Below, in pieces: positions 1-8,000 of a DNA stretch of 12,467 bases (position 1 is the first letter of the stretch; each line of letters starts with the position of its first letter). Source of the stretch: Methylococcaceae bacterium (GTDB lineage: Bacteria > Pseudomonadota > Gammaproteobacteria > Methylococcales > Methylomonadaceae); contig CANNNN010000038.1 in the NCBI GenBank assembly GCA_947506075.1, forward strand, positions 1 through 12,467, read 5' to 3'. The position numbers were made by a program, and so were the translations under genes. The notes under the pieces are model-generated. The model did no database searches. It was not told the DNA's origin and worked only from the letters and a program-made list of their open reading frames with translations.

Positions 1-1
1 G

Positions 2-2641
2 CGTAACGGTGGCTTAAAGGCCATTCGTTCTGAACTGGAACAAGACCGCCCTATCATTGCAGTTTCACTTGATTTAAAAAGTTACTATCATTTGCTTGAT
101 CCCCGTTTTATTGCCACTGATGAGTTTCAAAATGAAATTGGTCTTGAAGAGCGATTAAGTAATCATGAGTCTGATTTTACAAAGCAATTAGCTGGATTAC
201 TGGTTAAATGGTCAGGCAAAGCCAGTGAATTTGCAAATAAGCTGCAAGGCAAAAAGAAAATATCAGTAAATGGCGGGCTTACAATTGGTTTGACTGCTTC
301 GCGCATTATTTCCAATGTGTTACTGCAAAAATGGGACCGGTTGATTCGTGAAAAACTTACACCGATACATTATGGCCGTTATGTAGACGATATGTTTTTG
401 GTGCTGCATGATCCCGGCTCTAACGTCATCAAAGACGCATTAACTTTCATGGACTTTTTACAAAAAAGGTTGGGGAGTGATGTGCTTACCGATGGTAAAG
501 GTAAGGACAAAGATATTTGGACAATCAATCTGGGCTCGTCTTACCAAGGGAAATCAAAAATTCAGTTGCAGGCCAATAAACAAAAGCTATTTATTCTGGA
601 TGGACAAGCTGGTTGTGACTTGCTGGATAGCATAGAAAAAGAAATTCGCGATTTATCCAGCGAATACCGCTTAATGCCAGCACCCGATCAATTGGAACAC
701 ACAACTGCTGCCAGGGTTCTATCGGCGGCGGGTAATATTGGTGAAGAAGCCGATACCTTAAGACGTGCGGATGGATTGACGATTCGGCGTTTAAGTTGGT
801 CTATACAACTGCGTCATGTGGAAACCTTGGCTCATGACTTGCCCGCTCATGAATGGAAAAAACAACGCGATGAGTTTTATGCGTTCGCTCATAACCATGT
901 ATTGAGAGCCGACAAGATATTTGCCCAGTATCAATACTTGCCAAGATTATTGGGTTTTGCCATTGGTCTAAAAGATTGGCGTCAGGCAGAAGCCATTGTG
1001 CGTAAATCGCTTGAGGCGTTTGTTTTATTGTCTAAACATGCCGAAACGAAAATGTTGATCAATGGAGTTGAGTGTAATGCAGACCCAGACATTATCTGGC
1101 GCTATGCCAAAGGCTCCTTAACTTGGGCATTTATTGATGCAGCAGCACGTTGTTACCCGGTCGATCTTTTGAATGAGGATAAACCCGGCAATAAAGTACA
1201 CAGATTAGCGAAAGTGTTTATGTCTCAGTTGCTGGATGAACTGGTAACCATCGAAGATCTTTTTGAATCTAAATTTGATAGTGAAGATTTTCACAATAAA
1301 GCGCCATTACTGGCATGGGCAGATTTAGCTAAAACGCCTTATAAAAAGTTACTTAAGGATTTATTAAGCAATAATTCAAATGCCTATAGCTCTGAATGCA
1401 TACGGCGTGAATTACAGATTGCTCATGTTTTTCAAGATTCAGAATTATTGAGCTGGATTGATTTAAAGTCTTTTCTAAAAGCATCTCGGTTTGCCCGGTT
1501 AAATGAAAATAAAAAGCTGAAAAATAAATTTGAACCTATTACACCTTTTTTGTTGCCGACACGACCTTATAGCCCTGAAGAAATTTCCGGATTAATCCCT
1601 GAGTGTATTGGCTTTGGTAAAGCGCCGTTGCAGTTATGGGCTAGCTATGTGCGCGCTCTTCGAGGTGTTTGGATCAATCCAGCATTATTAAATGGTGAAG
1701 CAGAACCTGAAAAAGAGAAGCTTACGGATGAGTTGAAACGTCCTTCTGTAACAGTGGGCGTTGGGAAATCTAAAAAAATACGCATTGCCATCACCAACTT
1801 GGCTACTGCTGATACGTGCTGGGCAGCCTCTGCATGTGATAAGCCGGAGTTATCATTAGAACGTTATACGAAACTCTCTGATTTGGTTAATCAGGCGATC
1901 AAGCTTAAACCCAAGCCTGATTATTTGATATTGCCGGAATTATCTTTGCCTTTACGATGGGTAAATAGCATTAGTAACCGGCTACAAGGTTCCGGTATTA
2001 GCCTAATTGCCGGTACGGAATATCGCCATTCTGGAACAAAAAGCATTTATAGTCAGGCATGCTTAACTTTGACCGATGCCCGTTTGGGCTATCCTTGTTC
2101 TTTACGAATTTGGCAACCCAAGCTTGAACCCGCTGTAGGTGAGGATAAAGAACTCATCAGTAAGTTTGGAAAAAGTTGGAAGAAATTTTCTGATAAAGAA
2201 AAGCAAAAACCTGTTTATAGCCATAATGGTTTTAGTTTTGGTGTCATGGTTTGTTCGGAATTACAAAACAGTAAAGCCAGAATTGCATTTCAGGGCGAAG
2301 TTGATGCGCTGTTGGTGCTTGCCTGGAATAAAGACCTTGATACCTTTTCTGCCTTGGTTGAATCAGCAGCGTTGGATATTCATGCTTACACTGTTTTGGT
2401 GAATAATAGAAACTACGGCGACAGCCGCGTCCGTGCCCCGGCTAAAGAATCGTTTGAACGTGATTTAGCTCGGCTTAGGGGTGGCAAAAATGATTTTTGT
2501 GTAATGGTTGAATTGGATATAGAAAAGCTTCGTGCTTTTCAAAGCAGAGCAAAGCGTTGGACGGAAAACGGTGATCCATTTAAGCCTACACCTGAAGGAT
2601 TCAATATTTCTAAAGCGAGAAAGTATTTGCCGCCTAAGTGA
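2..2641 (+). CDS. Reverse transcriptase-nitrilase fusion, DRT type 1 (UG1)-like antiphage protein, 5' end cut by window edge
   Basis: The frame is open from base 2, so the first in-window start-like codon (TTG at 92) is not the true start; 879 codons are present and the N-terminus lies outside. Seen, numbering from base 2: RT motif A with Asp24 in LDLKSYY, a motif-B-like GGLTIGLTASRIISN (about 91-105), catalytic YVDD at 127-130 (bases 380-391), and a motif 6/7-like lysine-rich strand near 'QANKQKLFIL'. A long helix-rich middle (about 220-590) has no domain I recognise. From about 593 a carbon-nitrogen hydrolase fold carries the expected triad: Glu646 in ILPELSLP, Lys707 in WQPKLEP and Cys751 in VMVCSEL. 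Known: RT plus C-terminal nitrilase is the hallmark of UG1 reverse transcriptases, defence system DRT type 1. Inferred: cytoplasmic phage defence combining DNA synthesis with an amide- or nitrile-type hydrolase activity. A membrane partner (drt1b) is reported for this type; none is seen downstream. The gene is AT-rich compared with the efflux operon, suggesting transfer. A related UG clade with a nitrilase is the main alternative. Confidence 0.88.
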   Translation, partial: RNGGLKAIRSELEQDRPIIAVSLDLKSYYHLLDPRFIATDEFQNEIGLEERLSNHESDFTKQLAGLLVKWSGKASEFANKLQGKKKISVNGGLTIGLTASRIISNVLLQKWDRLIREKLTPIHYGRYVDDMFLVLHDPGSNVIKDALTFMDFLQKRLGSDVLTDGKGKDKDIWTINLGSSYQGKSKIQLQANKQKLFILDGQAGCDLLDSIEKEIRDLSSEYRLMPAPDQLEHTTAARVLSAAGNIGEEADTLRRADGLTIRRLSWSIQLRHVETLAHDLPAHEWKKQRDEFYAFAHNHVLRADKIFAQYQYLPRLLGFAIGLKDWRQAEAIVRKSLEAFVLLSKHAETKMLINGVECNADPDIIWRYAKGSLTWAFIDAAARCYPVDLLNEDKPGNKVHRLAKVFMSQLLDELVTIEDLFESKFDSEDFHNKAPLLAWADLAKTPYKKLLKDLLSNNSNAYSSECIRRELQIAHVFQDSELLSWIDLKSFLKASRFARLNENKKLKNKFEPITPFLLPTRPYSPEEISGLIPECIGFGKAPLQLWASYVRALRGVWINPALLNGEAEPEKEKLTDELKRPSVTVGVGKSKKIRIAITNLATADTCWAASACDKPELSLERYTKLSDLVNQAIKLKPKPDYLILPELSLPLRWVNSISNRLQGSGISLIAGTEYRHSGTKSIYSQACLTLTDARLGYPCSLRIWQPKLEPAVGEDKELISKFGKSWKKFSDKEKQKPVYSHNGFSFGVMVCSELQNSKARIAFQGEVDALLVLAWNKDLDTFSALVESAALDIHAYTVLVNNRNYGDSRVRAPAKESFERDLARLRGGKNDFCVMVELDIEKLRAFQSRAKRWTENGDPFKPTPEGFNISKARKYLPPK

Positions 2642-2647
2642 GGTAAT

Positions 2648-2663
2648 CCGGTTGGTTAACCGG
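2648..2663. repeat. Small perfect hairpin just after the RT-nitrilase stop
   Basis: CCGGTT, a GGTT loop and AACCGG form a 6-bp stem starting 7 bases after the TGA. There is no T-run behind it, so it is not a canonical intrinsic terminator. It could stabilise the 3' end of the RT mRNA. The rest of 2664-2725 shows nothing recognisable. Confidence 0.4.
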
Positions 2664-2727
2664 GGTCCGACGTGATCCCCATCCACTCGCAGTATCATTA
2701 AAAATGCATTCATCATCAACATATCAA

Positions 2728-2732
2728 CAGGA
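2728..2732 (+). promoter_or_regulatory. Ribosome binding site for the DUF2956 gene, facing a damaged start codon
   Basis: An AGGA core (2729-2732) is followed by CTAAAA and then AT at 2739-2740. The next base should be G to give ATG before the in-frame AGT TAT CAA at 2741. The spacing is right for a start codon at 2739, which is the main reason to think a single G is missing there. Confidence 0.5.
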
Positions 2733-2740
2733 CTAAAAAT

Positions 2741-3070
2741 AGTTATCAAAAGCCCTCGCAGAAAACGCAAGAGGACGCGTTAAAAATAGCCAAAGGCATT
2801 CAACGTCCTGCTCAAACCAAAGAACAAACCCGGCTGGTTGCTCAGGGTATTCAGCAAGGGATTGTTCTCTATAAAAAGCAGAAAAAAGAAAAAGTCAGGG
2901 ACTTGAGCAGAAAGCTCAAGAAAACATCAAATCAAAGGCAGCCATCGAATGAGTCGGATGATCATGAAATACAGGAGAGTATCGTTTATCAACAGCACTG
3001 GCTGCTACTGTTTATAACATGGCTGGGCGTGGCGTGGGCATTTACTTCCTCGTTTGAATTTAATGGTTAG
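2741..3070 (+). CDS. DUF2956 family protein, start codon apparently lost by a one-base deletion
   Basis: The frame reads SYQKPSQKTQEDALKIAKG and so on for 109 codons to TAG. The segment QTKEQTRLVAQGIQQGI followed by YKKQKKEK is the signature of DUF2956, a small gammaproteobacterial protein of unknown function. The middle is charged, with a Ser/Asn/Asp-rich linker, and residues about 86-104 (WLLLFITWLGVAWAFTSS) form one C-terminal membrane segment, so it is probably a tail-anchored inner membrane protein with a cytoplasmic basic coiled region. The frame opens at 2702 after a TAA, yet has no ATG, GTG or TTG where the family begins; only ATT (2708) and ATC (2723) are available. Inserting one G after 2740 restores ATG AGT TAT directly behind a ribosome site. 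This is a recent lesion, a sequencing error, or use of a rare start. It is not the DRT1 membrane partner as far as I can tell. Confidence 0.75.
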   Translation, partial: SYQKPSQKTQEDALKIAKGIQRPAQTKEQTRLVAQGIQQGIVLYKKQKKEKVRDLSRKLKKTSNQRQPSNESDDHEIQESIVYQQHWLLLFITWLGVAWAFTSSFEFNG

Positions 3071-3101
3071 CATATTGAGATTGGTGAAGAGCTTAACCAT
3101 T
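3062..3101 (+). terminator. Possible weak intrinsic terminator after DUF2956
   Basis: AATGGTTAGC (3062-3071, including the stop codon) can pair with GCTTAACCATT (3091-3101) with one bulge across a 19-nt loop. A TTTTT run follows at 3110-3114. The stem is AT-rich and the loop is large, so termination would be inefficient. It may instead be a chance repeat. Confidence 0.3.
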
Positions 3102-3165
3102 TCGCCCTATTTTTAGCTTCGGACTTCAAATGCTTATGTTCCGGCACACACTAGGTATGTTTAAG

Positions 3166-3669
3166 ATGAACGACACAGAAAAAATATCCGAAAAAGAAAA
3201 GTCCTTGGCAGAGCTACTCGCTTCACAACAAACACTGTTGCTGTCGACGGTTTCAGAAAGCGGCGTGCCTGATCTCAGTTACGCTCCCTTTGTGCGCGAT
3301 CAAATGGGATGTTTTTATATCTTTATCAGCGAACTCGCTACGCATACGGCTAATTTGCTGAATAATCAGCAGGCCTCGGTTATGTTTATTCGTCCGGAAT
3401 CAGAATCGAGCAATCTTTTTGCGCGTGAACGTGCGGTATTTAACTGTGAATGCAGGGCAATAGGACGAAATGAGCCGTTATATACGACTCAGTTAAAGGC
3501 CTTAGAGGATCAATTCGGCGAAGTCTTGGGTTTATTGGCTACCTTAACCGACTTTCATTTATTTGCCTTAAACCCAGAAAGTGGCCGGTATGTTGTGGGT
3601 TTTGGTCAGGCCTACACGATCACTAGCAAAGATGGCAAGGCTCAGCTTAGGAGCGTCAGACTTTCTTAA
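3166..3669 (+). CDS. HugZ-like pyridoxamine 5'-phosphate oxidase-related FMN-binding protein
   Basis: This is a small split-barrel flavin-binding protein of the HugZ / pyridoxamine-phosphate-oxidase-like group (COG0748 type). Seen: LLASQQTLLLSTVSESGVPDLSYAPFVRD near the N-terminus is the first strand pair and FMN-contact region. SELATHTANLLNNQQASVMFI and LFARERAVFNCEC follow in family order, and SGRYVVGFGQAY closes the domain. Homologues take part in haem use or bind FMN for redox or oxygen chemistry; the substrate here is unknown and a true PdxH role is unlikely. Three in-frame ATGs exist (3130, 3157, 3166). I chose 3166 because MNDTEK matches the usual family N-terminus and an AGG lies 10 bases upstream; 3130, behind a GGA, is the alternative and would add 12 residues. 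The gene stands apart from DUF2956 by about 95 bases and converges on the threonine aldolase gene with a 30-base gap. Confidence 0.85.
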   Translation: MNDTEKISEKEKSLAELLASQQTLLLSTVSESGVPDLSYAPFVRDQMGCFYIFISELATHTANLLNNQQASVMFIRPESESSNLFARERAVFNCECRAIGRNEPLYTTQLKALEDQFGEVLGLLATLTDFHLFALNPESGRYVVGFGQAYTITSKDGKAQLRSVRLS

Positions 3670-3699
3670 GACCAAGCTGTTGGCGGCAATCGATCATCA

Positions 3700-4749
3700 T
3701 CATCTTAAAAGTTCAACAAAGCTATCCACTTGCTCAGTTTCCGTCGCAAAGCTGGTTACCAAGCGCAGCAATACTTGATGTTCAGCTAATAAACCCGGTT
3801 TTGCGCGTGGCGGATTCCACTGATAAAAAACCGCACCTTTTTCCTGGAGTCGATCCGCGTGCGCTTTATCCAAAATGGCAAAGACTTCATTGACTTCGGC
3901 CTGCCACGCTAATCGTGCCTGGCTAGAGTTAACAATCCCAGTTTGCAGGCGCGCGGCCATGGCATTGGCATGACGCGCCAGATCCAACCAAAGCTCATCG
4001 TGTAAATAAGCATCAAATTGACCCGCGATAAAGCGGCTTTTTGACAACAGTTGCGCGGCGCGTTTACGGATAAACGGCAAATCCTTGGCTAATTCGGGAT
4101 TCATAAAAACCAGGGCTTCAGCGCACCAGCAACCGTTTTTGGTAGCACCAAAAGAGACAATATCCACGCCCAGTTTCCAGGTCATTTCCGCTGGAGTGAG
4201 TTCCAACGCAACCAGCGCATTCGCAATACGCGCGCCATCCATATGCAAGGGTAATTGGTAAGCTTGTGCAATCTTGGCAATGGCGGAAATTTCATCAGGC
4301 TGATACAGCGTGCCAATTTCGGTAGCCTGGGTAATTGAAATCGCCATCGGCTGCCCCGCATGGACAAAATCAGGCGGAAAACGTTCGATTTCTGCTTTGA
4401 GCTTGTGTGGATTTATCTTACCGTTTACCCCATCCACCGGCGCCAGACGTGCGCCATGGGTAAAAAACTCCGGCGCGCCGCATTCATCTTCCAGCATGTG
4501 CGCTTCGCGGTGACAAAAGGAAACTCCACCCGGACGATTAACCGCAGCCAGCGCCAGCGAATTAGCCGCTGTGCCGGTGCTGACAAAATAAACCGCAACT
4601 TCACGTTCGAACAACTCGTTAAACCTTTGCTCGATCTTGCGATCAAGTGCGCTTGCGCCATAAGGTGCTGAAAATCCTGTGGAGACTTCCGTCAACCGTT
4701 GCGCAATAGCAGGATGCGCACCGGCCCAATTATCGGATGCAAAATACAT
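3700..4749 (-). CDS. ltaE: Low-specificity L-threonine aldolase (beta-eliminating lyase family, PLP enzyme)
   Basis: This PLP-dependent fold-type I enzyme cleaves L-threonine and L-allo-threonine to glycine and acetaldehyde in the cytoplasm. The 349 residues match the usual family length. Seen: the N-terminal ASDNWAGAHP and the VYFVSTGTAANSLAL cofactor loop, HREAHMLEDECGAPEF with the stacking His, LPLHMDGARIANAL with the PLP-pyridine-binding Asp, and SFGATKNGCWCAEAL with the Schiff-base lysine at residue 204 (codon 4138-4140). The ATG at 4749 begins at the family's conserved N-terminus, although no strong Shine-Dalgarno precedes it. The gene converges with the HugZ-like gene and is separated from the efflux operon by an AT-rich leader and an aldo/keto reductase stub. 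It appears intact and monocistronic. A related beta-eliminating lyase cannot be excluded, but the motifs favour threonine aldolase. Confidence 0.9.
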   Translation of the reverse strand: MYFASDNWAGAHPAIAQRLTEVSTGFSAPYGASALDRKIEQRFNELFEREVAVYFVSTGTAANSLALAAVNRPGGVSFCHREAHMLEDECGAPEFFTHGARLAPVDGVNGKINPHKLKAEIERFPPDFVHAGQPMAISITQATEIGTLYQPDEISAIAKIAQAYQLPLHMDGARIANALVALELTPAEMTWKLGVDIVSFGATKNGCWCAEALVFMNPELAKDLPFIRKRAAQLLSKSRFIAGQFDAYLHDELWLDLARHANAMAARLQTGIVNSSQARLAWQAEVNEVFAILDKAHADRLQEKGAVFYQWNPPRAKPGLLAEHQVLLRLVTSFATETEQVDSFVELLR

Positions 4750-4883
4750 AAGCAGTGTTATTGGGTGTTGTCTTTAATAAAGATATAGTTTATTTGGTTT
4801 TTAATATGGCTTATTAGTTTTTTAAATCTATTTTGCATCGTGTTGCAATTCAGCCTTGGAAATCGCTAGTGACAAGGTCATGA

Positions 4884-5054
4884 TCAGAGCAACAACTCAA
4901 CAGCAGCACATTCGTCGACGGCCAGTTCAAAATCGAAGACCGCCAGGACTTCCCGCATATGGGATGCTGATGTGGTGCCGGTTAACGGAATAATGCCGAT
5001 TTTGCTCAAGTAGCGGAAAAATACTTGTAAGCGTTTACAATCCTCCCCAGATGG
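4884..5054 (-). pseudogene. C-terminal remnant of an aldo/keto reductase
   Basis: Directly after the permease stop codon, in the same frame, the minus strand stays open for 56 more codons and ends at TGA (4884-4886). The peptide includes VFFRYLSKIGIIPLTGTTSASHM and then REVLAVFDFEL. The PLTGTT...HM...L..FDFEL pattern is the C-terminal, cofactor-side end of aldo/keto reductases (NADPH-dependent carbonyl reduction). The catalytic Asp/Tyr/Lys/His part is absent, so this is about the last sixth of the gene. It has no start codon in a suitable position and cannot be functional alone. Its 5' end was probably lost when the efflux operon joined here. Between 4750 and 4883 I see only AT-rich sequence, likely the threonine aldolase leader, with no clear promoter. 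Confidence 0.75.
5025..5040. promoter_or_regulatory. LacI-family-operator-like palindrome inside the aldo/keto reductase stub
   Basis: TTGTAAGCGTTTACAA is a 16-mer symmetric except at its two inner positions 7 and 10, with a central CG, which is the general form of LacI/GalR-type operators. It lies in remnant coding sequence 15 bases downstream of the permease stop, with no promoter beside it. It is probably fortuitous. Confidence 0.15.
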
Positions 5055-8000
5055 TCAGCTTTCAATCGACGCCAACATTGTCGCATAGCGCCGCCAAAGC
5101 GCCTTGATCCAATTATTGAAATCATCCAGATAGGTATACGCCACCGGAATCACTAACAGACTCAGAAAGGTAGACGTTATCAAGCCACCGATCACGGCGA
5201 CCGCCATCGGGCTGCGGAAAGAAGAATCCGCGTCTCCCATGCCGATCGCAATCGGCAACATGCCGGCGCCCATCGCGATGGTGGTCATAACGATAGCGCG
5301 TGCACGTTTCCGGCAAGCATCCAAGAGTGCATCCATTCTGGGCATGCCATGATCTCGCCGCGCAACAATGACATACTCCACCAGCAATATAGAGTTCTTG
5401 GTGGCAACACCCATCAGCATGATCAGACCGATCAATGACGGCATGGAAAACGCTTTACCGGTCAATAACAGCGCTACAAAACCGCCGCCAAAAGAAAGCG
5501 GCAACGCAGCCAGAATGGTGATCGGCTGTAAAAACTCCTTGAACAGCAGCACCAGCACGATGAAGATGCACAGCACACCAGTGAGCATGGCGAGACCAAA
5601 ACTGGCGAAAAGTTCAGCCATCATTTCGGCATCACCAATATTGATCCGCTTTACCCCGACCGGCAGATTGCGAATGCTGGGCAGTTTTTGCACTGCGGCA
5701 GCTATATCACCTAAGGGCAGGCCGGAGAGTTCAACTTCAAAATTGATGTTGCGTGAGCGGTCATAACGATCAATAACCGCAGGTCCGCTGGAAAGTTCCA
5801 GATCGGCCACTTGACTCACCATCACCGATCCGGAACCTGCTTTGCCTGATGGCACAGCGAGACGTTCCAGCACCGAAAGATCGCTGCGCCCATCTGCGGC
5901 CAGCTTCACCACGATAGGTACCTGGCGTTGGGCGAGATTCAGCTTGGGCAAAGACCAGTCGTAATCCCCAACGGTCGCAATGCGCAATGTTTCTGCTATA
6001 GCCGCAGTGGTAACACCCAGATCGGCTGCGCGGGAAAAATCGGTTCTTACCGCAATTTCCGGCCTCACCAGCGCGGCGCTGGAGGCTATGTTGCCGAGGC
6101 CCGGGATGGATCGAAGATCGTGCTCGACGTTACGGGCTGCAGTGTTTAAGGCCTGCGGATCATCGCCGCTCAGTACCAGAATGTATTTCTCGCCCGATCC
6201 GCCGAGACCTACCTTGGTGCGTACGCCAGGCAGACTTTGCAGCGCCTGTCGGATGTTTTTCTCGATAGCCTGTTTGTGTACAGGTCGCTGTTGTCGATTA
6301 GCCAGCAGAATCGTCAACGTGGCTTTACGCACTTCGCTGCTTTGAGTTCCTGCCGAAGGTTTGCTACCTGCCGAACCTCCGCCGATCGTGGTGTAAACCG
6401 ATTTCACATAAGGCACGTTTGCTAGCAGTTGGCGGGCAGCTTCCGCCGAATCTCTGGTTTGGGCCAGGTTGGCGCCCGGAGGTAATTCGACAAAAACCTG
6501 AGTTTGCGAATTATCATCTGGCGGTATGAAGCCCTTGAGCAGCAAAGGAATCAGCAGTAAAGAGCCGAGGAAAAACGCCGCCGCCGCAGCTATCGTGGTT
6601 CGGCGATGTTTCAGACACCAGGCTGCCAGCTTCATATAGCTTTGCATGATGGGCCCTTCCTGTGGATCGAAGTGACCGCTATCTTTCAACAGATAAGCGG
6701 CCATCATCGGTGTCAACATCCGTGCCACTACCAGCGAGGCCACCACAGCCAGCGCCACCGTCCAGCCGAATTGCTTGAAAAAAAGCCCGGCAATCCCGCT
6801 CATGAAGGCCGTGGGCAAAAATACCGCAACCAGAGCAAAGGTGGTCGCGACCACCGCCAGGCCGATTTCATCGGCTGCCTCCATCGCCGCCTGATAGGGT
6901 GTTTTACCCATATGCAAATGGCGCACGATGTTTTCCACTTCGACGATAGCATCATCCACCAGAATACCAATCACCAAAGATAAGGCCAGCAAGGTGATGC
7001 CACTCAGGGAAAAGCCCAAATACGCCATGCCCCAAAAGGCCGGAATGATCGACAGCGGCAGGGCTACGGCAGAAATGAAAGTCGCCCGCCAATCTTTTAA
7101 AAACAACCAGACCACCAACACGGCCAGCAAGCCGCCTTCGTAAAGCATGGTCATGGAGCTCTGGAAATTTTCCTGTATCCGCGTGACAAAATTGAACGCT
7201 TCGGTAAATTCTATATCCGGGTTGGCAAGCCGCAATTCTTCCAAGGCTTTTTGCACGCCTGCGCCTACTTCCACGTCGCCGGCACCCCGGCTACGAGTCA
7301 CTTCAAACCCTACCACCTGCTTACCGTTGAGCAAAGCCAGCGACCGAGCTTCAGCTACGGTATCGTCAATCGTAGCGACCTGGTCGAGCCGAATCCGGCG
7401 ACCATCTGCCAACGACAGTTGCAGCGGCCTAAGTTCTTCAACCGAAGTAACATTGGCTAAAGTGCGTACTGGCTGTTCGCCGCTACCCAAATTGGTACGA
7501 CCGCCAGCGCTTTCTCTTTGTACCGCGCGCAACTGGTGGGAAATATCGGCAGCCGTAGCTCCCAGCGATTGTAATTTGACTGGGTCCAGGGCGATGGTCA
7601 CTTCCCTGCTAACACCGCCCACTCGGCTAATCTGACCCACACCACGCACACTGAGCAATTTTTTGGCAATCATGTCTTCTACGAACCACGAGAGCGCTTC
7701 GTCATCGCGCTGAGTGGAAGTGACAGTAAACGCCAGGATTGGCGAACCGGCCAAATCCAGCTTGGTAACGATAGGATCGGGTAAATCGCCAGGCAAATCG
7801 GAACGCACTTTGGAAACGGCGGAGCGTACATCGTCCAGGGCTTCCTGCACCGGCTTTTCCAGTTGGAATTCGGCAGTAATCATGGCGCTGCCGTCCTGCA
7901 CTTTAGTGTTGATGTGCTTTAGGCCTTGCAAGGTGGCGATAGCGCTTTCAATTTTACGTGCCACCTCGGTTTCCAGTTGGGACGGCGAAGCACCGGGCAA

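Noticed and set aside
2661..2684. A tRNA T-arm-like remnant (GGGGTCCGA...CCCC) that might mark an island attachment site
   Set aside because: The loop would be 11 bases instead of 7 and no other tRNA arm is present.
2642..2740. A retron-like or DRT-associated non-coding RNA
   Set aside because: Only about 100 bases with one 6-bp hairpin; no long stems, conserved priming guanosine or inverted a1/a2 arms.
2741..3070. The small membrane protein after the RT gene as the DRT1 accessory protein drt1b
   Set aside because: Its IAK..Q.P.QTKEQT..AQGI core is the DUF2956 signature, a common gammaproteobacterial protein not tied to defence.
3670..3699. Shared terminator between the convergent HugZ-like and threonine aldolase genes
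   Set aside because: The 30-base gap contains only a 4-bp CCAA/TTGG stem and no T-run in either direction.
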